Assembly: GCA_934541105.1 (NCBI GenBank)
Contig: CAKTDA010000001.1
Coordinates: forward strand, 248,001 to 312,000
Source: an uncultured Luteitalea sp.
GTDB lineage: Bacteria; Acidobacteriota; Vicinamibacteria; Vicinamibacterales; Vicinamibacteraceae
Length of the DNA stretch: 64,000 nt
Reading direction: 5' to 3'
This document shows, piece by piece, positions 25,422 to 34,842 of this stretch (the first letter of the stretch is position 1; each line of letters begins with the position of its first letter). The translations under genes and the position numbers were made by a program. The notes beneath the pieces were generated by a model. That model was not told the DNA's origin and did not search any database. It saw only the letters and a list, made by a program, of their open reading frames with translations.

Positions 25422-25559
25422 CTAGCGTGGACGACGCTCCGCGTCGCGCTTGGCCTGCGCGTTCATCGCGTCCACGGCTGCGCGCGACCCGAGGATCCAG
25501 CCGATGATGATCCCCACCAGGAGTACGGCGGGGATGAAGATGAAGTGCCCGGCGGTCAT
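25422..25559 (-). CDS. Small single-pass membrane protein at the end of the ccm operon
   Basis: 45 residues. One hydrophobic helix (FIFIPAVLLVGIIIGWILG) is followed by a basic cytoplasmic tail (KRDAERRPR), a C-in topology by the positive-inside rule. It begins 12 bases after the CcmD-like gene on the same strand, so it is probably the last gene of the ccm operon. I do not recognise it. It could be a small subunit of the haem exporter or an assembly factor. Confidence 0.6.
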   Translation of the reverse strand: MTAGHFIFIPAVLLVGIIIGWILGSRAAVDAMNAQAKRDAERRPR

Positions 25560-25571
25560 GTCACGCCGTTG

Positions 25572-25871
25572 TCAGCGCGGCCCCGCGTGCCGGCGGGCGT
25601 CGCGCAGTTCCTGTTCGACGCGCCCGAGCCGCCGCCACAGCAGCAGCACGTAGCCTGCAAGGGCGACCCACGCGAACGCATAGGCGCCCGTCAGGAATGG
25701 TGCGGCGGGCAGCCGTTCGCTCTCGGGCAACTCGTCGAGCGGCACGTACTCGTCCTGGGCGGCCTGCGTCGTCGGAGCCGCGGTCGTCTGCGCCTGCACC
25801 GCAGGTGCGCCGGCAACAAGGATGCCGGCGGCCAGCACTGCGGCGCGCGCCATGCCCATCACGTGTCTCAT
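25572..25871 (-). CDS. ccmD: CcmD-like haem-exporter subunit
   Basis: 99 residues. The C-terminal half PFLTGAYAFAWVALAGYVLLLW with charged tail RRLGRVEQELRDARR is the CcmD pattern: one helix and an amphipathic basic tail. Known CcmD proteins help release holo-CcmE from the CcmABC complex. Here it is longer than usual because of an N-terminal signal-peptide-like stretch (AAVLAAGILVAGAPAVQAQ) and an acidic region. It starts three bases after ccmC. Assignment leans on position and topology. Confidence 0.65.
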   Translation of the reverse strand: MRHVMGMARAAVLAAGILVAGAPAVQAQTTAAPTTQAAQDEYVPLDELPESERLPAAPFLTGAYAFAWVALAGYVLLLWRRLGRVEQELRDARRHAGPR

Positions 25872-25874
25872 GTC

Positions 25875-26534
25875 TTACCCTTCCGCGTCGGCGAGCAGCA
25901 GGTCGAGGGCGTCCTGCTGTTCGGCCAGCCGGACACGCACCTGCAGCAGCGCGACATACAGCAGCAGGAACGCCACCGCGCACCAGTAGAGGGGAAACCG
26001 CATCTCGGGCCCGAGTGTCGGCACGACCGTCGTCTTCGGGTGCATGGTCCGCCAGACGTTGACCGACCAGTAGATGAACGGCACGTTGACCATGCCGAAC
26101 ACCGCGACACCGGCGGCGAGCTTCTCGGTGCCCGGGCCGCCGAATCGGCGCAGCAGGAGGTACCCGACGAAGAGGAGCCAGAGGACCAGCGTGGACGTCA
26201 GCCGCGCGTCCCACTGCCACCAGATGCCCCAGGCCTTCCGCGCCCAGATGGGGCCGGTCACGAGCACGACGAGCCCGAACAGCACCGCGAGTTCGGCGGC
26301 CGCCTCGGCCACCCGGTCGCTGCGGGCCCGCCCCTTGCGCAGGTACGACACGCTCGCGAACCCGCACGTGAACGCCGCCAGGAACATCATCCACGCGACG
26401 GGCACGTGGAAGTAGAAGACCTTCTGCACGAGCCCCATCGTGGACTCGAGCGGCGCCTGCATGATGAAGTACGGCGCGACGCCGAACATCGCGAGCGCGA
26501 CGAGGAGCAGCAGGGGGACGCTGCGGGCGAGCAT
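25875..26534 (-). CDS. ccmC: Haem exporter protein CcmC
   Basis: 219 residues, six membrane helices. The tryptophan-rich WWD motif WGIWWQWD occupies residues 102-109. Flanking periplasmic histidines include H43 (YFHVP) and one near the C-terminal third. These bind haem and present it to CcmE in the periplasm. Length and order match the family. It lies four bases downstream of ccmAB. Confidence 0.92.
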   Translation of the reverse strand: MLARSVPLLLLVALAMFGVAPYFIMQAPLESTMGLVQKVFYFHVPVAWMMFLAAFTCGFASVSYLRKGRARSDRVAEAAAELAVLFGLVVLVTGPIWARKAWGIWWQWDARLTSTLVLWLLFVGYLLLRRFGGPGTEKLAAGVAVFGMVNVPFIYWSVNVWRTMHPKTTVVPTLGPEMRFPLYWCAVAFLLLYVALLQVRVRLAEQQDALDLLLADAEG

Positions 26535-26538
26535 TCTC

Positions 26539-28010
<1,472 letters not shown>

Positions 28011-28014
<4 letters not shown>

Positions 28015-29225
28015 GAGGCGCGGCGCGCGACCGGGGGTGCCTGGCCGCCGTCGCGCACCGTCTCGGCGTCGATGAGCGCATACACGCCCTCGAGGTCGCG
28101 CAGCAACCGGTCGCGCTCCTCGCGCAGGTCGTCGCCCGAAGGCTCACTGCCCTGCTCAAGCCGCTGCAGGCGCCCGAGCAGCGCGTTGCGCTGCGCCTCG
28201 AGCGCCCGCAGCCGTGCCGCCGTATCGACCGGCACCCTGACGATCACCCACAGGCCGACGAGGGCAACCAGGCCTGCAAGCGTCAGGGCCGTATAGCGCG
28301 GCCACGTCGGGTGGTGCGGAATGCCGTCGAGCACGAGCCGCATCGTGCCGCCCGCGGGCAGCCCGGGGCCGGTGCCCGTGAAGTACGTGCGACCCTCGGC
28401 CTGTGCCTCGCGCGACTGCGGCAGGACAGGCTCCACGAGGTGGGTGTCGCCGAGCCGGCGCACGATGACGTTGGTCGCCATGCTCGCAATCGGCAGCGTG
28501 ACGGCAATCTCGCGCCGCGCGCCGGTGATGGGCAGTGCATAGGCGACCTGCGCCATCGTCCGGCCGGGCGCAAACGGTCCGGCCACGACGACCTGCCGTT
28601 CGAACACGCGCGCCTGGGACGTCGACCCCTCGAGCAGCGTGATCTGCTCGGCGTCGGACGGCATCGTGATGCCGATCGCCTTCTCCACCGAGACCGGCTG
28701 GCTCGCCGCGTTCACGAACTCGAAGATGTGCACGACCTCGAGCCGCTCGTTGTTGAAGTCGACAATGGTCCGCCACTGGTTGCCGAGCACCACCGTGCCC
28801 GGCGCGGCAGCCGGTGCGGCCGGGGCCTCGCCCGGGGCCGCATGCGTCCCGTCGAGGCCGAGCGCGAGGATCAACCGCACACCGCCGCGGGCGGGCGCCT
28901 CGAACGGCTGCGAGCGCACGGTCTCGCCGCCCACCGTGACCGAGGCCACGAGCGACGTGCCCGCCGGTACGCCGCTGAAGATTGCGCGGCCCGATTCGTC
29001 GGTCGGTGCTGACTCGTCGACACCGCTCCCGGTGAGGGTGACCGGCACGCCCGCCAGGTTGTTGGCCAGGGTCTCGCGCACGACGCGCACCGAGATGGCA
29101 CCGTCGGGCAGGTCCGGACTGGGAAGCACCATGCCGCTCATCTGCCGCAGGTCCGGCTGGGCCGATGCCGGGCCCGCGATCAGGAGCAGGCCGGCCACAC
29201 AGAGCCACCCTGCGTGCAGGAGCAT
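28011..29225 (-). CDS. Exported, C-terminally anchored protein with CcmI-like helical tail, in the ccm operon
   Basis: 404 residues. A signal peptide ends AGPASAQ. Residues ~40-130 resemble a carboxypeptidase-regulatory-like beta sandwich (GVPVTLTGSG, GRAIFSGVPAG). The middle is beta-rich. A single membrane helix at ~311-331 is followed by a cytoplasmic coiled coil (~338-386) whose RLQRLEQ-x8-LREERDRLL recalls the N-terminal helix pair of CcmI. The bulk therefore lies in the periplasm, where haem ligation occurs. It is translationally coupled to ccmAB and follows the zinc-ribbon gene by five bases, so an accessory role in cytochrome c assembly is likely. No known family name fits. Confidence 0.7.
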
Positions 29226-29230
29226 GCCGC

Positions 29231-29776
29231 TCACAGCGCCGCCCCGCACGACTTGCAGAAACGCGCGTCCGCGTCGTTGAGCGTCTGGCAGGCGTCGCAC
29301 TGCCGCGCGCTCACCGTCTTCGATGGCCGCGCCTGCTGCAGGCCGGCGAGATCGGCGGCAATGCGGTCGCGCAGGCCCGACTGCCCGGCGTCGATGCGCT
29401 GCATCAGTCCGATGGCCCGCTGCCGCAGCCGTCCCGCCATCTCCTCGAAGTCGGTATCGGCCAGCTTGCCCATCGCCCTGTCGAACTCCAGTTCCTTGAT
29501 GCTGCGCAGCACGAGCGCCTTCTCGCGCTCGAGCGCGAGGAGCGCGCGCGACGACCGCCGGGCGTCGCCGACGATGCGTTCGGGCATGACGAGGGGCAGC
29601 AGGGTGCGGTGCAAGGCCGTGGCGGCCAGCGCCGCCGCGATGATGCCAAGACTGAGGAGCACGAGGTGCTCGGGCCTCGTGAACCGCGGCTCGCGCCAGA
29701 CGGCAGCCGTTGCACCAATCAAGCCGAGGACGATGAAGAACTGCCAGGCGCGCCCGCGCGAATCAGTCGAGGTCAC
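29231..29776 (-). CDS. Two-helix membrane protein with CcmI-like coiled coil and C-terminal zinc ribbon
   Basis: 181 residues. Hydrophobic helices occupy ~11-27 and ~38-57. A long helix includes IKELEFDRAMGKLADTDFEE (93-112), close to the ELE-x-D-x3-G-x-L-x3-[DE]-[YF] signature of CcmI N-termini. C160-x2-C163-x10-C174-x2-C177 forms a zinc ribbon. CcmI normally has a periplasmic TPR domain that holds apocytochrome; here a zinc ribbon replaces it. The GTG start lies 14 bases inside the end of ccmFH. The cluster position and the helix motif suggest a CcmI substitute or a scaffold, which is inference. Confidence 0.72.
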   Translation of the reverse strand: MTSTDSRGRAWQFFIVLGLIGATAAVWREPRFTRPEHLVLLSLGIIAAALAATALHRTLLPLVMPERIVGDARRSSRALLALEREKALVLRSIKELEFDRAMGKLADTDFEEMAGRLRQRAIGLMQRIDAGQSGLRDRIAADLAGLQQARPSKTVSARQCDACQTLNDADARFCKSCGAAL

Positions 29777-32237
29777 GCAGTTCCTCGTCCAGCTTCGCCT
29801 GGTACGGGTCTGACTCGCGGGCCGCCGGCGGCGCCGGGACCTCATCGGCCCGTCGCGACCACTTCACCGCCACGACACCCGCGCCGACCGCCCCGCAGAG
29901 GCCGAGCACGAACGGCACCGCCCAGATGAGGCGGTTGAACCCCGTATCGGGCGGCTGTGTCAGGACGTGAGCGCCCCCGGCTTCCTTCACGAACGTCGCG
30001 AGGATGGTTTCGCGATCGTGACCTTCGTCCACGAGCTGCTTGAGGCGGGCCAACTGGCTGGCCTTCCCCTGGCAGTTGTACATCCCGCACGTGCCGGCCG
30101 GAAGGCGACAGCCACCACACGTGCACACGATCTCGTTCTCGAGTTCCCGCTCGAGGGCCGAGCGGTGGATGACCGATGCGGTGTCCTGCGCCGAGGCGAG
30201 CGCCGGCGCCAGGACGAACGCGACGAGCAGCAGCGCGGTCGTGGACGTGGCGCCCGTGCGCGTGGACGACGGCAGCGTGACGCCGGCCGCAGCCAGCGCG
30301 CGCTCGGGCAGCAGCGCGAGCAGCGTGCCGATCGCCAGCAGCCCGAACCCGGCCCAGATCCAGTTGACCAGCGGGTTGACGACGACGTGGAACGTGGCCG
30401 ACTGCTGCTCGGCATCGAAGCCGGCGAGCACGACGTACAGGTCGTACGCGAACGATCGACGGATGGCGACCTCGGTCGTCGGCTCGTCGGGCCGCTTGTG
30501 GAAGAACCACTTCGCGGGCGTGATCGTGCCGAGTTCCCTGTCTCCATCGAAGGCCGTCATCCGCGCGGTGACCGCCTGCTTCTGGGCGTCCTGCGTCAGG
30601 CGCAGGCTGTCGTACCGCACCGTGAAGCCGTTGACGGTCACCGTCTGCCCGGGCTTCATCAGCAGCTGCTCTTCCTGCTTGAAGCCCTCGCCGGCGAACC
30701 CGAGCGCCATCAGCACGATGCCGAGGTGCACGATGTAGCCGCCGTACCGGCGCTGGTTGCGCGCCACGAGCCCGATGGCCGACGACAGCAGGTCCGAACC
30801 CGAATACTGCTGCCGCACGCGCGCACCGCGCACGAACTCCTGCACCAGCGTCGCGGTCACGAACCCGGAGAGCGCGAAACAGATGCCCGACGACCACACC
30901 CGGACGCCGAGCGCCACGACACCCACGCCCACGACGAGCGCCGTCACCACCGGCCACAGGAACTGCGTGCGGAGGTTCTCGACGGTGGACTTGCGCCACG
31001 CCAGCAGCGGGCCGACGCCCGTCAGCGCGAGCAGCATCAGGCCGATTGGCAGCATCCACTTGTTGAAGAACGGGGGGCCGACGGTCAGGCGCTCACCGGC
31101 CACCGCCTCGCTCAGCGTCGGGAACATCGTCGCAAACAGCACGAAGATGGCCGAGAAGAGGAGGATCCAGTTGTTGGCGAGGAACGCGGCCTCACGCGAC
31201 ACCCACGAATCGAGCTCGTGCCGCGCCCGCAGCAACGGCAGCCGCCACACGAGGAGGCCGAAGCTCACCGCGAGCAGCAGCGTCATGAAGACGGTGAACA
31301 TCCACGCGAGCTCGCGGTCTTCGCCGAAGGCGTGGACCGACTGCACGACGCCCGACCGGGTCATGAATGTCCCGAAGATCGTCAGGAAGAACGTCGTGAT
31401 GACGAGCGTCATGTTCCAGACGCGCAACATGCCGCGCCGCTCCTGCACCATCACCGAGTGCAGGAACGCGGTGGCCGTGAACCACGGCAGCAGGCCGGCG
31501 TTCTCGACGGGATCCCAGCCCCAGTACCCACCCCACCCGAGTTCCTCGTACGCCCAGATCATGCCGAGCGTGAGGCCGAGCGAGAGGAACAGCCAGCTCA
31601 CCATCGTCCAGCGGCGCACGGCGCGCAGCCAGGAGTCGTCCACGTGCCCGGTCGCGAGTGCCGCCATGCCGAAGGCAAACGGAATCGTCATCCCGACGAA
31701 GCCGATGTACAGCGACGGCGGGTGGATGACCATGTAGACGTTCTGCAGCAGCGGGTTCAGCCCCTGGCCGTCGGGCGGGATGTCGGCCAGGTACGTCTCG
31801 AACGGGTTGTTGTGCACCACCATCAGGAAGAGGAAGAACATCTCCACGATGGCGATGACGGCCACGACCCACGGAATCAGTTCACGGTGCGACTCGCGCG
31901 AGTTGCGCACCGCGATCGCGCCGAACACCGACAGGAGCAGCACCCAGAACATGATCGAGCCGTCGAGCCCGCCCCAGTACGCCGTGATCTTGAAGAGCAG
32001 CGGCTGGGCGGCATCCGAGTACCGGTCGACGTACTTGATCGCGTAGCTGTCGGTGACGAAGGCGTAGACGATGACCGCCGACGCCACCCCCATGAGGGCC
32101 GTGACCAGATAGAAGGCGCCGATGCCGCTCTCGACGAGGCGCGTGGATTGCCGCCGCGCCCCGACGACGCTGGCCACGGCGGCATACGATGCGACGACGA
32201 AGGCCGCGAGCAGGAGGAATGTGCCGAGCGATGGCAT
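29763..32237 (-). CDS. CcmF-CcmH fusion: cytochrome c haem lyase with C-terminal thiol subunit
   Basis: 824 residues. Residues ~1-650 are CcmF: about 14 helices, the WWD haem-handling motif (GWGGYWGWDPVENAG, about 232-246) and conserved periplasmic histidines such as VIHPPSLY. A hydrophobic, signal-like stretch at ~665-690 (LLLVAFVLAPALASA) marks the join. Residues ~695-824 are CcmH: a thiol site with C705, C707, C710 and C716 (VCTCGGC), a helical bundle and a terminal membrane helix (FVLGLCGAVGAGVVAV). CcmF attaches haem and CcmH keeps the apocytochrome CxxCH reduced; here both are in one chain. The start gives a normal CcmF N-terminus (MPSLGTFLLLAAF). Confidence 0.9.
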   Translation of the reverse strand: MPSLGTFLLLAAFVVASYAAVASVVGARRQSTRLVESGIGAFYLVTALMGVASAVIVYAFVTDSYAIKYVDRYSDAAQPLLFKITAYWGGLDGSIMFWVLLLSVFGAIAVRNSRESHRELIPWVVAVIAIVEMFFLFLMVVHNNPFETYLADIPPDGQGLNPLLQNVYMVIHPPSLYIGFVGMTIPFAFGMAALATGHVDDSWLRAVRRWTMVSWLFLSLGLTLGMIWAYEELGWGGYWGWDPVENAGLLPWFTATAFLHSVMVQERRGMLRVWNMTLVITTFFLTIFGTFMTRSGVVQSVHAFGEDRELAWMFTVFMTLLLAVSFGLLVWRLPLLRARHELDSWVSREAAFLANNWILLFSAIFVLFATMFPTLSEAVAGERLTVGPPFFNKWMLPIGLMLLALTGVGPLLAWRKSTVENLRTQFLWPVVTALVVGVGVVALGVRVWSSGICFALSGFVTATLVQEFVRGARVRQQYSGSDLLSSAIGLVARNQRRYGGYIVHLGIVLMALGFAGEGFKQEEQLLMKPGQTVTVNGFTVRYDSLRLTQDAQKQAVTARMTAFDGDRELGTITPAKWFFHKRPDEPTTEVAIRRSFAYDLYVVLAGFDAEQQSATFHVVVNPLVNWIWAGFGLLAIGTLLALLPERALAAAGVTLPSSTRTGATSTTALLLVAFVLAPALASAQDTASVIHRSALERELENEIVCTCGGCRLPAGTCGMYNCQGKASQLARLKQLVDEGHDRETILATFVKEAGGAHVLTQPPDTGFNRLIWAVPFVLGLCGAVGAGVVAVKWSRRADEVPAPPAARESDPYQAKLDEELRDLD

Positions 32238-32245
32238 GGCCGGAG

Positions 32246-32701
32246 CTAGTACACCGAGGACGAGGGCGTCGGCACGCCGCCCGGGTGCTTCGCCCCGGTC
32301 GGGTTCCCGGCCGAGCCCGGCTCGTACTTCGACGGGCACTTGGCCATCACGCCGTTCGGCTCCACCACGAACCCGTCAGGCCCGAGCGTGCCCTTGATGA
32401 CGACTTCCGACCCGTCCTTGAACGTGTCGGGCACGATGCCGGTATAGCTCGCCTTCACGAGCTGGCCGTTGTGGGCCACGTCGAACCGGTAGTCGAGCGA
32501 GTCCTTCTTGCGGCGGATGTCCGAGGCATGGCCGTGCAGCTGCAGCCGCTTGCCATACCAGTCCGCCGGCTGGGTCATCACTTCGTCGACGTGCTTGTAG
32601 TACTGCGTATCCTCGCTGAGGCTCGAATACAGCAGCGCGCTGAAGGCCAGCCCGAGCACGAGGGTAGAGATCGCGATCTTGATCGACTTGGATCCGCTCA
32701 T
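32246..32701 (-). CDS. ccmE: Cytochrome c maturation protein CcmE, Cys-x3-Tyr type
   Basis: 151 residues. An N-terminal anchor (IAISTLVLGLAFSALLYSS) precedes the OB-fold (QLHGHASDI, YRFDVAHNGQ, VIKGTLGPDGFVVE). The haem-attachment site, HDENY-like in E. coli, reads CPSKY here (C122, Y126), the CXXXY variant known from some Deltaproteobacteria and archaea. CcmE carries haem covalently from CcmC to CcmF, so the haem bond chemistry should differ from the histidine type. It lies eight bases upstream of ccmFH and heads the ccm operon. Confidence 0.9.
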   Translation of the reverse strand: MSGSKSIKIAISTLVLGLAFSALLYSSLSEDTQYYKHVDEVMTQPADWYGKRLQLHGHASDIRRKKDSLDYRFDVAHNGQLVKASYTGIVPDTFKDGSEVVIKGTLGPDGFVVEPNGVMAKCPSKYEPGSAGNPTGAKHPGGVPTPSSSVY

Positions 32702-32747
32702 GGTGTGTCGAGGGGTCCCGGGAGAACGCCGCCGGCCCCTCCGCGGA

Positions 32748-33311
32748 TTATGACGCCGGATGCTCGAATAAAGCCAGCCGTGACGCCACTTGCGCGGTTG
32801 GCAGCCCCACCACGTTCGGGTACGACCCCTCGACGCGCGTGACGAAGCGCGACGCCAGCCCCTGGATCCCGTAGCCCCCGGCCTTGCCGTGCGCCTCGCC
32901 CGAGGCCACATACCAGGCGATGTCGGCGTCGCTCAGGGGGCCGAACCACACGGCGGTCCGCTCGACGAACGACTCGTCGCGATCGCCTTGGCGGAGCGCC
33001 ACGCCCGTGAACACCTCGTGCGCGCGGCCCGACAGCAGGCGCAGCATGCGGGCCGCATCCCGATCGTCCTCCGGCTTGTTCAGGATGACGCCGTCACAGG
33101 CCACGGTCGTGTCGGCGGCCAGCACGATCTCATGGGGGGACGCCGGCACCGCCTGTGCCTTCAGGCGCGCCAGCCGCTGGACGAGGGCGTCTGCCGGCTC
33201 CCCGGGGCGGGGTGTCTCGTCCACCTCGAGCACACGGACGGTGAACGTGTACCCGGCGGCCCGCAGCAGATCGGCCCGCCGAGGCGAGGCCGACGCGAGG
33301 ACCAGCGTCAT
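32748..33311 (-). CDS. maf: Maf-family nucleotide pyrophosphatase
   Basis: 187 residues. The opening LVLASASPRRADLLRAAG and the central ADTTVACDG, GRAHEVFTGVAL and EGSYPNVVGLP are hallmark Maf motifs. These enzymes hydrolyse dTTP/UTP or modified nucleotides to monophosphates. Start overlaps the stop of the DciA-like gene by four bases. Confidence 0.93.
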   Translation of the reverse strand: MTLVLASASPRRADLLRAAGYTFTVRVLEVDETPRPGEPADALVQRLARLKAQAVPASPHEIVLAADTTVACDGVILNKPEDDRDAARMLRLLSGRAHEVFTGVALRQGDRDESFVERTAVWFGPLSDADIAWYVASGEAHGKAGGYGIQGLASRFVTRVEGSYPNVVGLPTAQVASRLALFEHPAS

Positions 33312-33583
33312 CGGATCGACACCACGAACGTGCGTCCCTTCGTCCCGAGGACGGCGCGGAGCCGGGCTTCGATGACCCGTCGATGCAGGTCGAGCTGCCC
33401 GGCCACGCCCGCGTCGCGTGCGCGGACGTACACGATGCCGCCGGCATCGCGCTCGGGCGTGCTCAGGCGGGCCATCGCGCCGCCGACTGCCAGGTGCCAG
33501 GCCGCCTGCAGCTTGCCGGCGCTGTGCGGCTGGGCGGCAATCAGCTCGGTCACGCCCCCGGCAAGACGCTCGGTCGAAATCAC
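33308..33583 (-). CDS. DUF721/DciA-like small nucleic-acid-binding protein
   Basis: 91 residues from GTG 33583. LAAGGV-type N-terminal helix, then AAWHLAVGGAMARLSTPER and a beta-rich GGIVYVRARDAGVAGQLDLHR match the DUF721/DciA core, whose members load the replicative DnaB helicase. The C-terminal helix pair is short. A longer frame upstream would cross a repeat tract and is rejected; the -10 TATCCT ends six bases before the GTG. Confidence 0.7.
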   Translation of the reverse strand: MISTERLAGGVTELIAAQPHSAGKLQAAWHLAVGGAMARLSTPERDAGGIVYVRARDAGVAGQLDLHRRVIEARLRAVLGTKGRTFVVSIR

Positions 33584-33589
33584 GCGACG

Positions 33590-33595
33590 AGGATA
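33590..33595 (-). promoter_or_regulatory. -10 element TATCCT before the dciA-like gene
   Basis: On the minus strand TATCCT (4 of 6 matches) ends six bases before GTG 33583. It would head a dciA-like/maf transcript without a leader. Confidence 0.45.
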
Positions 33596-33600
33596 GCAGC

Positions 33601-33645
33601 TAGGCTGCAGGCGGTAGGTTGCGGGCTGTAGGCTGTAGGCTGTTC
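33601..33645. repeat. Short tandem repeat, unit about GGCTGTA
   Basis: Degenerate head-to-tail copies of TAGGCTGTAGGCTG fill the divergent gap between the dciA-like gene and the thiolase gene. One copy (TAGGCT, 33636-33641) sits seven bases before the thiolase ATG, where a -10 would be expected. Confidence 0.6.
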
Positions 33646-33648
33646 CCC

Positions 33649-34836
33649 ATGACCTCACGCGCCTCCGTCATCGTCTCGGCGGTCCGGACGCCGACCGGCA
33701 GGTTTCTCGGCGCCTTGAAGGACCTGAGCGCGACCGACCTCGGAGCTCTCGTCGTCCGCGAAGCAGTCGTACGTGCGGGAGTGCCGCCTGGCGACATCGA
33801 CGAGTGCATCCTCGGCAACGTCATCTCGGCCGGTCAGGGCCAGCACCCGGCCCGGCAGGCCGCGTTGAAGGCCGGGCTGCCGCCAGAGGTGCCGGCGCTC
33901 AACGTGAACATGGTCTGCGGGTCTGGCCTCCGGGCCGTGATGCTCGCCGCACAGGCCATTGCCACCGGCGACCGCGACATCGTCGTCGCCGGGGGCATGG
34001 AGTCGATGAGCCAGGCCCCGTACCTGCTGCCGCGTGCGCGCGAAGGCTTCCGCATGGGACACGCGCAGGTGGTGGACAGCATGATCGCCGACGGCCTGTG
34101 GTGCGCATGCGACAACTGGCACATGGGCATGACCGGCGAGGCGGTCGCCGACAGGTACGGCGTGTCGCGCGAGGCCCAGGATGCCTATGCGGTGCGCAGT
34201 CACCAGAAGGCCGCCAGCGCGATTGCGAGCGGTGCGTTCAGCGCCGAGATCCTCCCCGTCACCATCCCGCAGAAGAAGGGCGATCCGATCGTCGTCGATC
34301 GCGACGAGTCGGTGCGTGCCGACACGTCGGTCGAGGCGCTGGCGAAGCTGCGGCCCGCGTTCGACCCGCAGGGCACCGTCACGGCCGGCAATGCGCCCGG
34401 CGTCAACGACGGTGCTGCGGCACTCGTCGTTGCAGCCGCCGACGTCGCCCGGACGCGTCAGCTGACCGTACGCGCACGCATCGTGGCGCAGGCGACGAGC
34501 GGCCTCGAACCCAGATGGGTGATGATGACGCCCGTGCCGGCCATCCGTACGGTGCTGACCAGGGCCGGCTGGACTCTCGACGATGTGGACCTGTTCGAGA
34601 TCAACGAGGCATTCGCGGTGCAGGCCGTTGCCGTGACTGGCGAACTCGGCATCCCCGAGACGAAGCTCAACGTCCATGGTGGCGCGGTGGCGCTCGGGCA
34701 CCCGATCGGCGCGAGCGGCGCCCGCGTGCTCACCACGCTCGTCCATGCACTCGAACGGCATGGCCTCAGGCGCGGCGTCGCGGCACTGTGCCTCGGCGGC
34801 GGCAACGGCGTGGCGCTCGCCATCGAGCGCGAGTAG
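33649..34836 (+). CDS. Acetyl-CoA C-acetyltransferase (thiolase)
   Basis: 395 residues. The three catalytic groups of a biosynthetic/degradative thiolase are present: acyl-accepting Cys90 (NMVCGSGLRA), His351 (GHPIGASGAR) and Cys381 (LCLGGGNG). It condenses two acetyl-CoA to acetoacetyl-CoA or runs in reverse. With the 3-hydroxyacyl-CoA dehydrogenase two genes on, it covers two steps of a C4 acyl-CoA route (butyrate or polyhydroxybutyrate type metabolism). A methyltransferase gene sits between them. The ATG at 33649 matches the usual N-terminus. Confidence 0.93.
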   Translation: MTSRASVIVSAVRTPTGRFLGALKDLSATDLGALVVREAVVRAGVPPGDIDECILGNVISAGQGQHPARQAALKAGLPPEVPALNVNMVCGSGLRAVMLAAQAIATGDRDIVVAGGMESMSQAPYLLPRAREGFRMGHAQVVDSMIADGLWCACDNWHMGMTGEAVADRYGVSREAQDAYAVRSHQKAASAIASGAFSAEILPVTIPQKKGDPIVVDRDESVRADTSVEALAKLRPAFDPQGTVTAGNAPGVNDGAAALVVAAADVARTRQLTVRARIVAQATSGLEPRWVMMTPVPAIRTVLTRAGWTLDDVDLFEINEAFAVQAVAVTGELGIPETKLNVHGGAVALGHPIGASGARVLTTLVHALERHGLRRGVAALCLGGGNGVALAIERE

Positions 34837-34842
34837 GACGTG

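Noticed and set aside
29967..32249. 760-codon plus-strand frame opposite ccmFH
   Set aside because: Low-complexity His/Arg/Glu product with no known motif; the minus-strand CcmF-CcmH protein is unmistakable.
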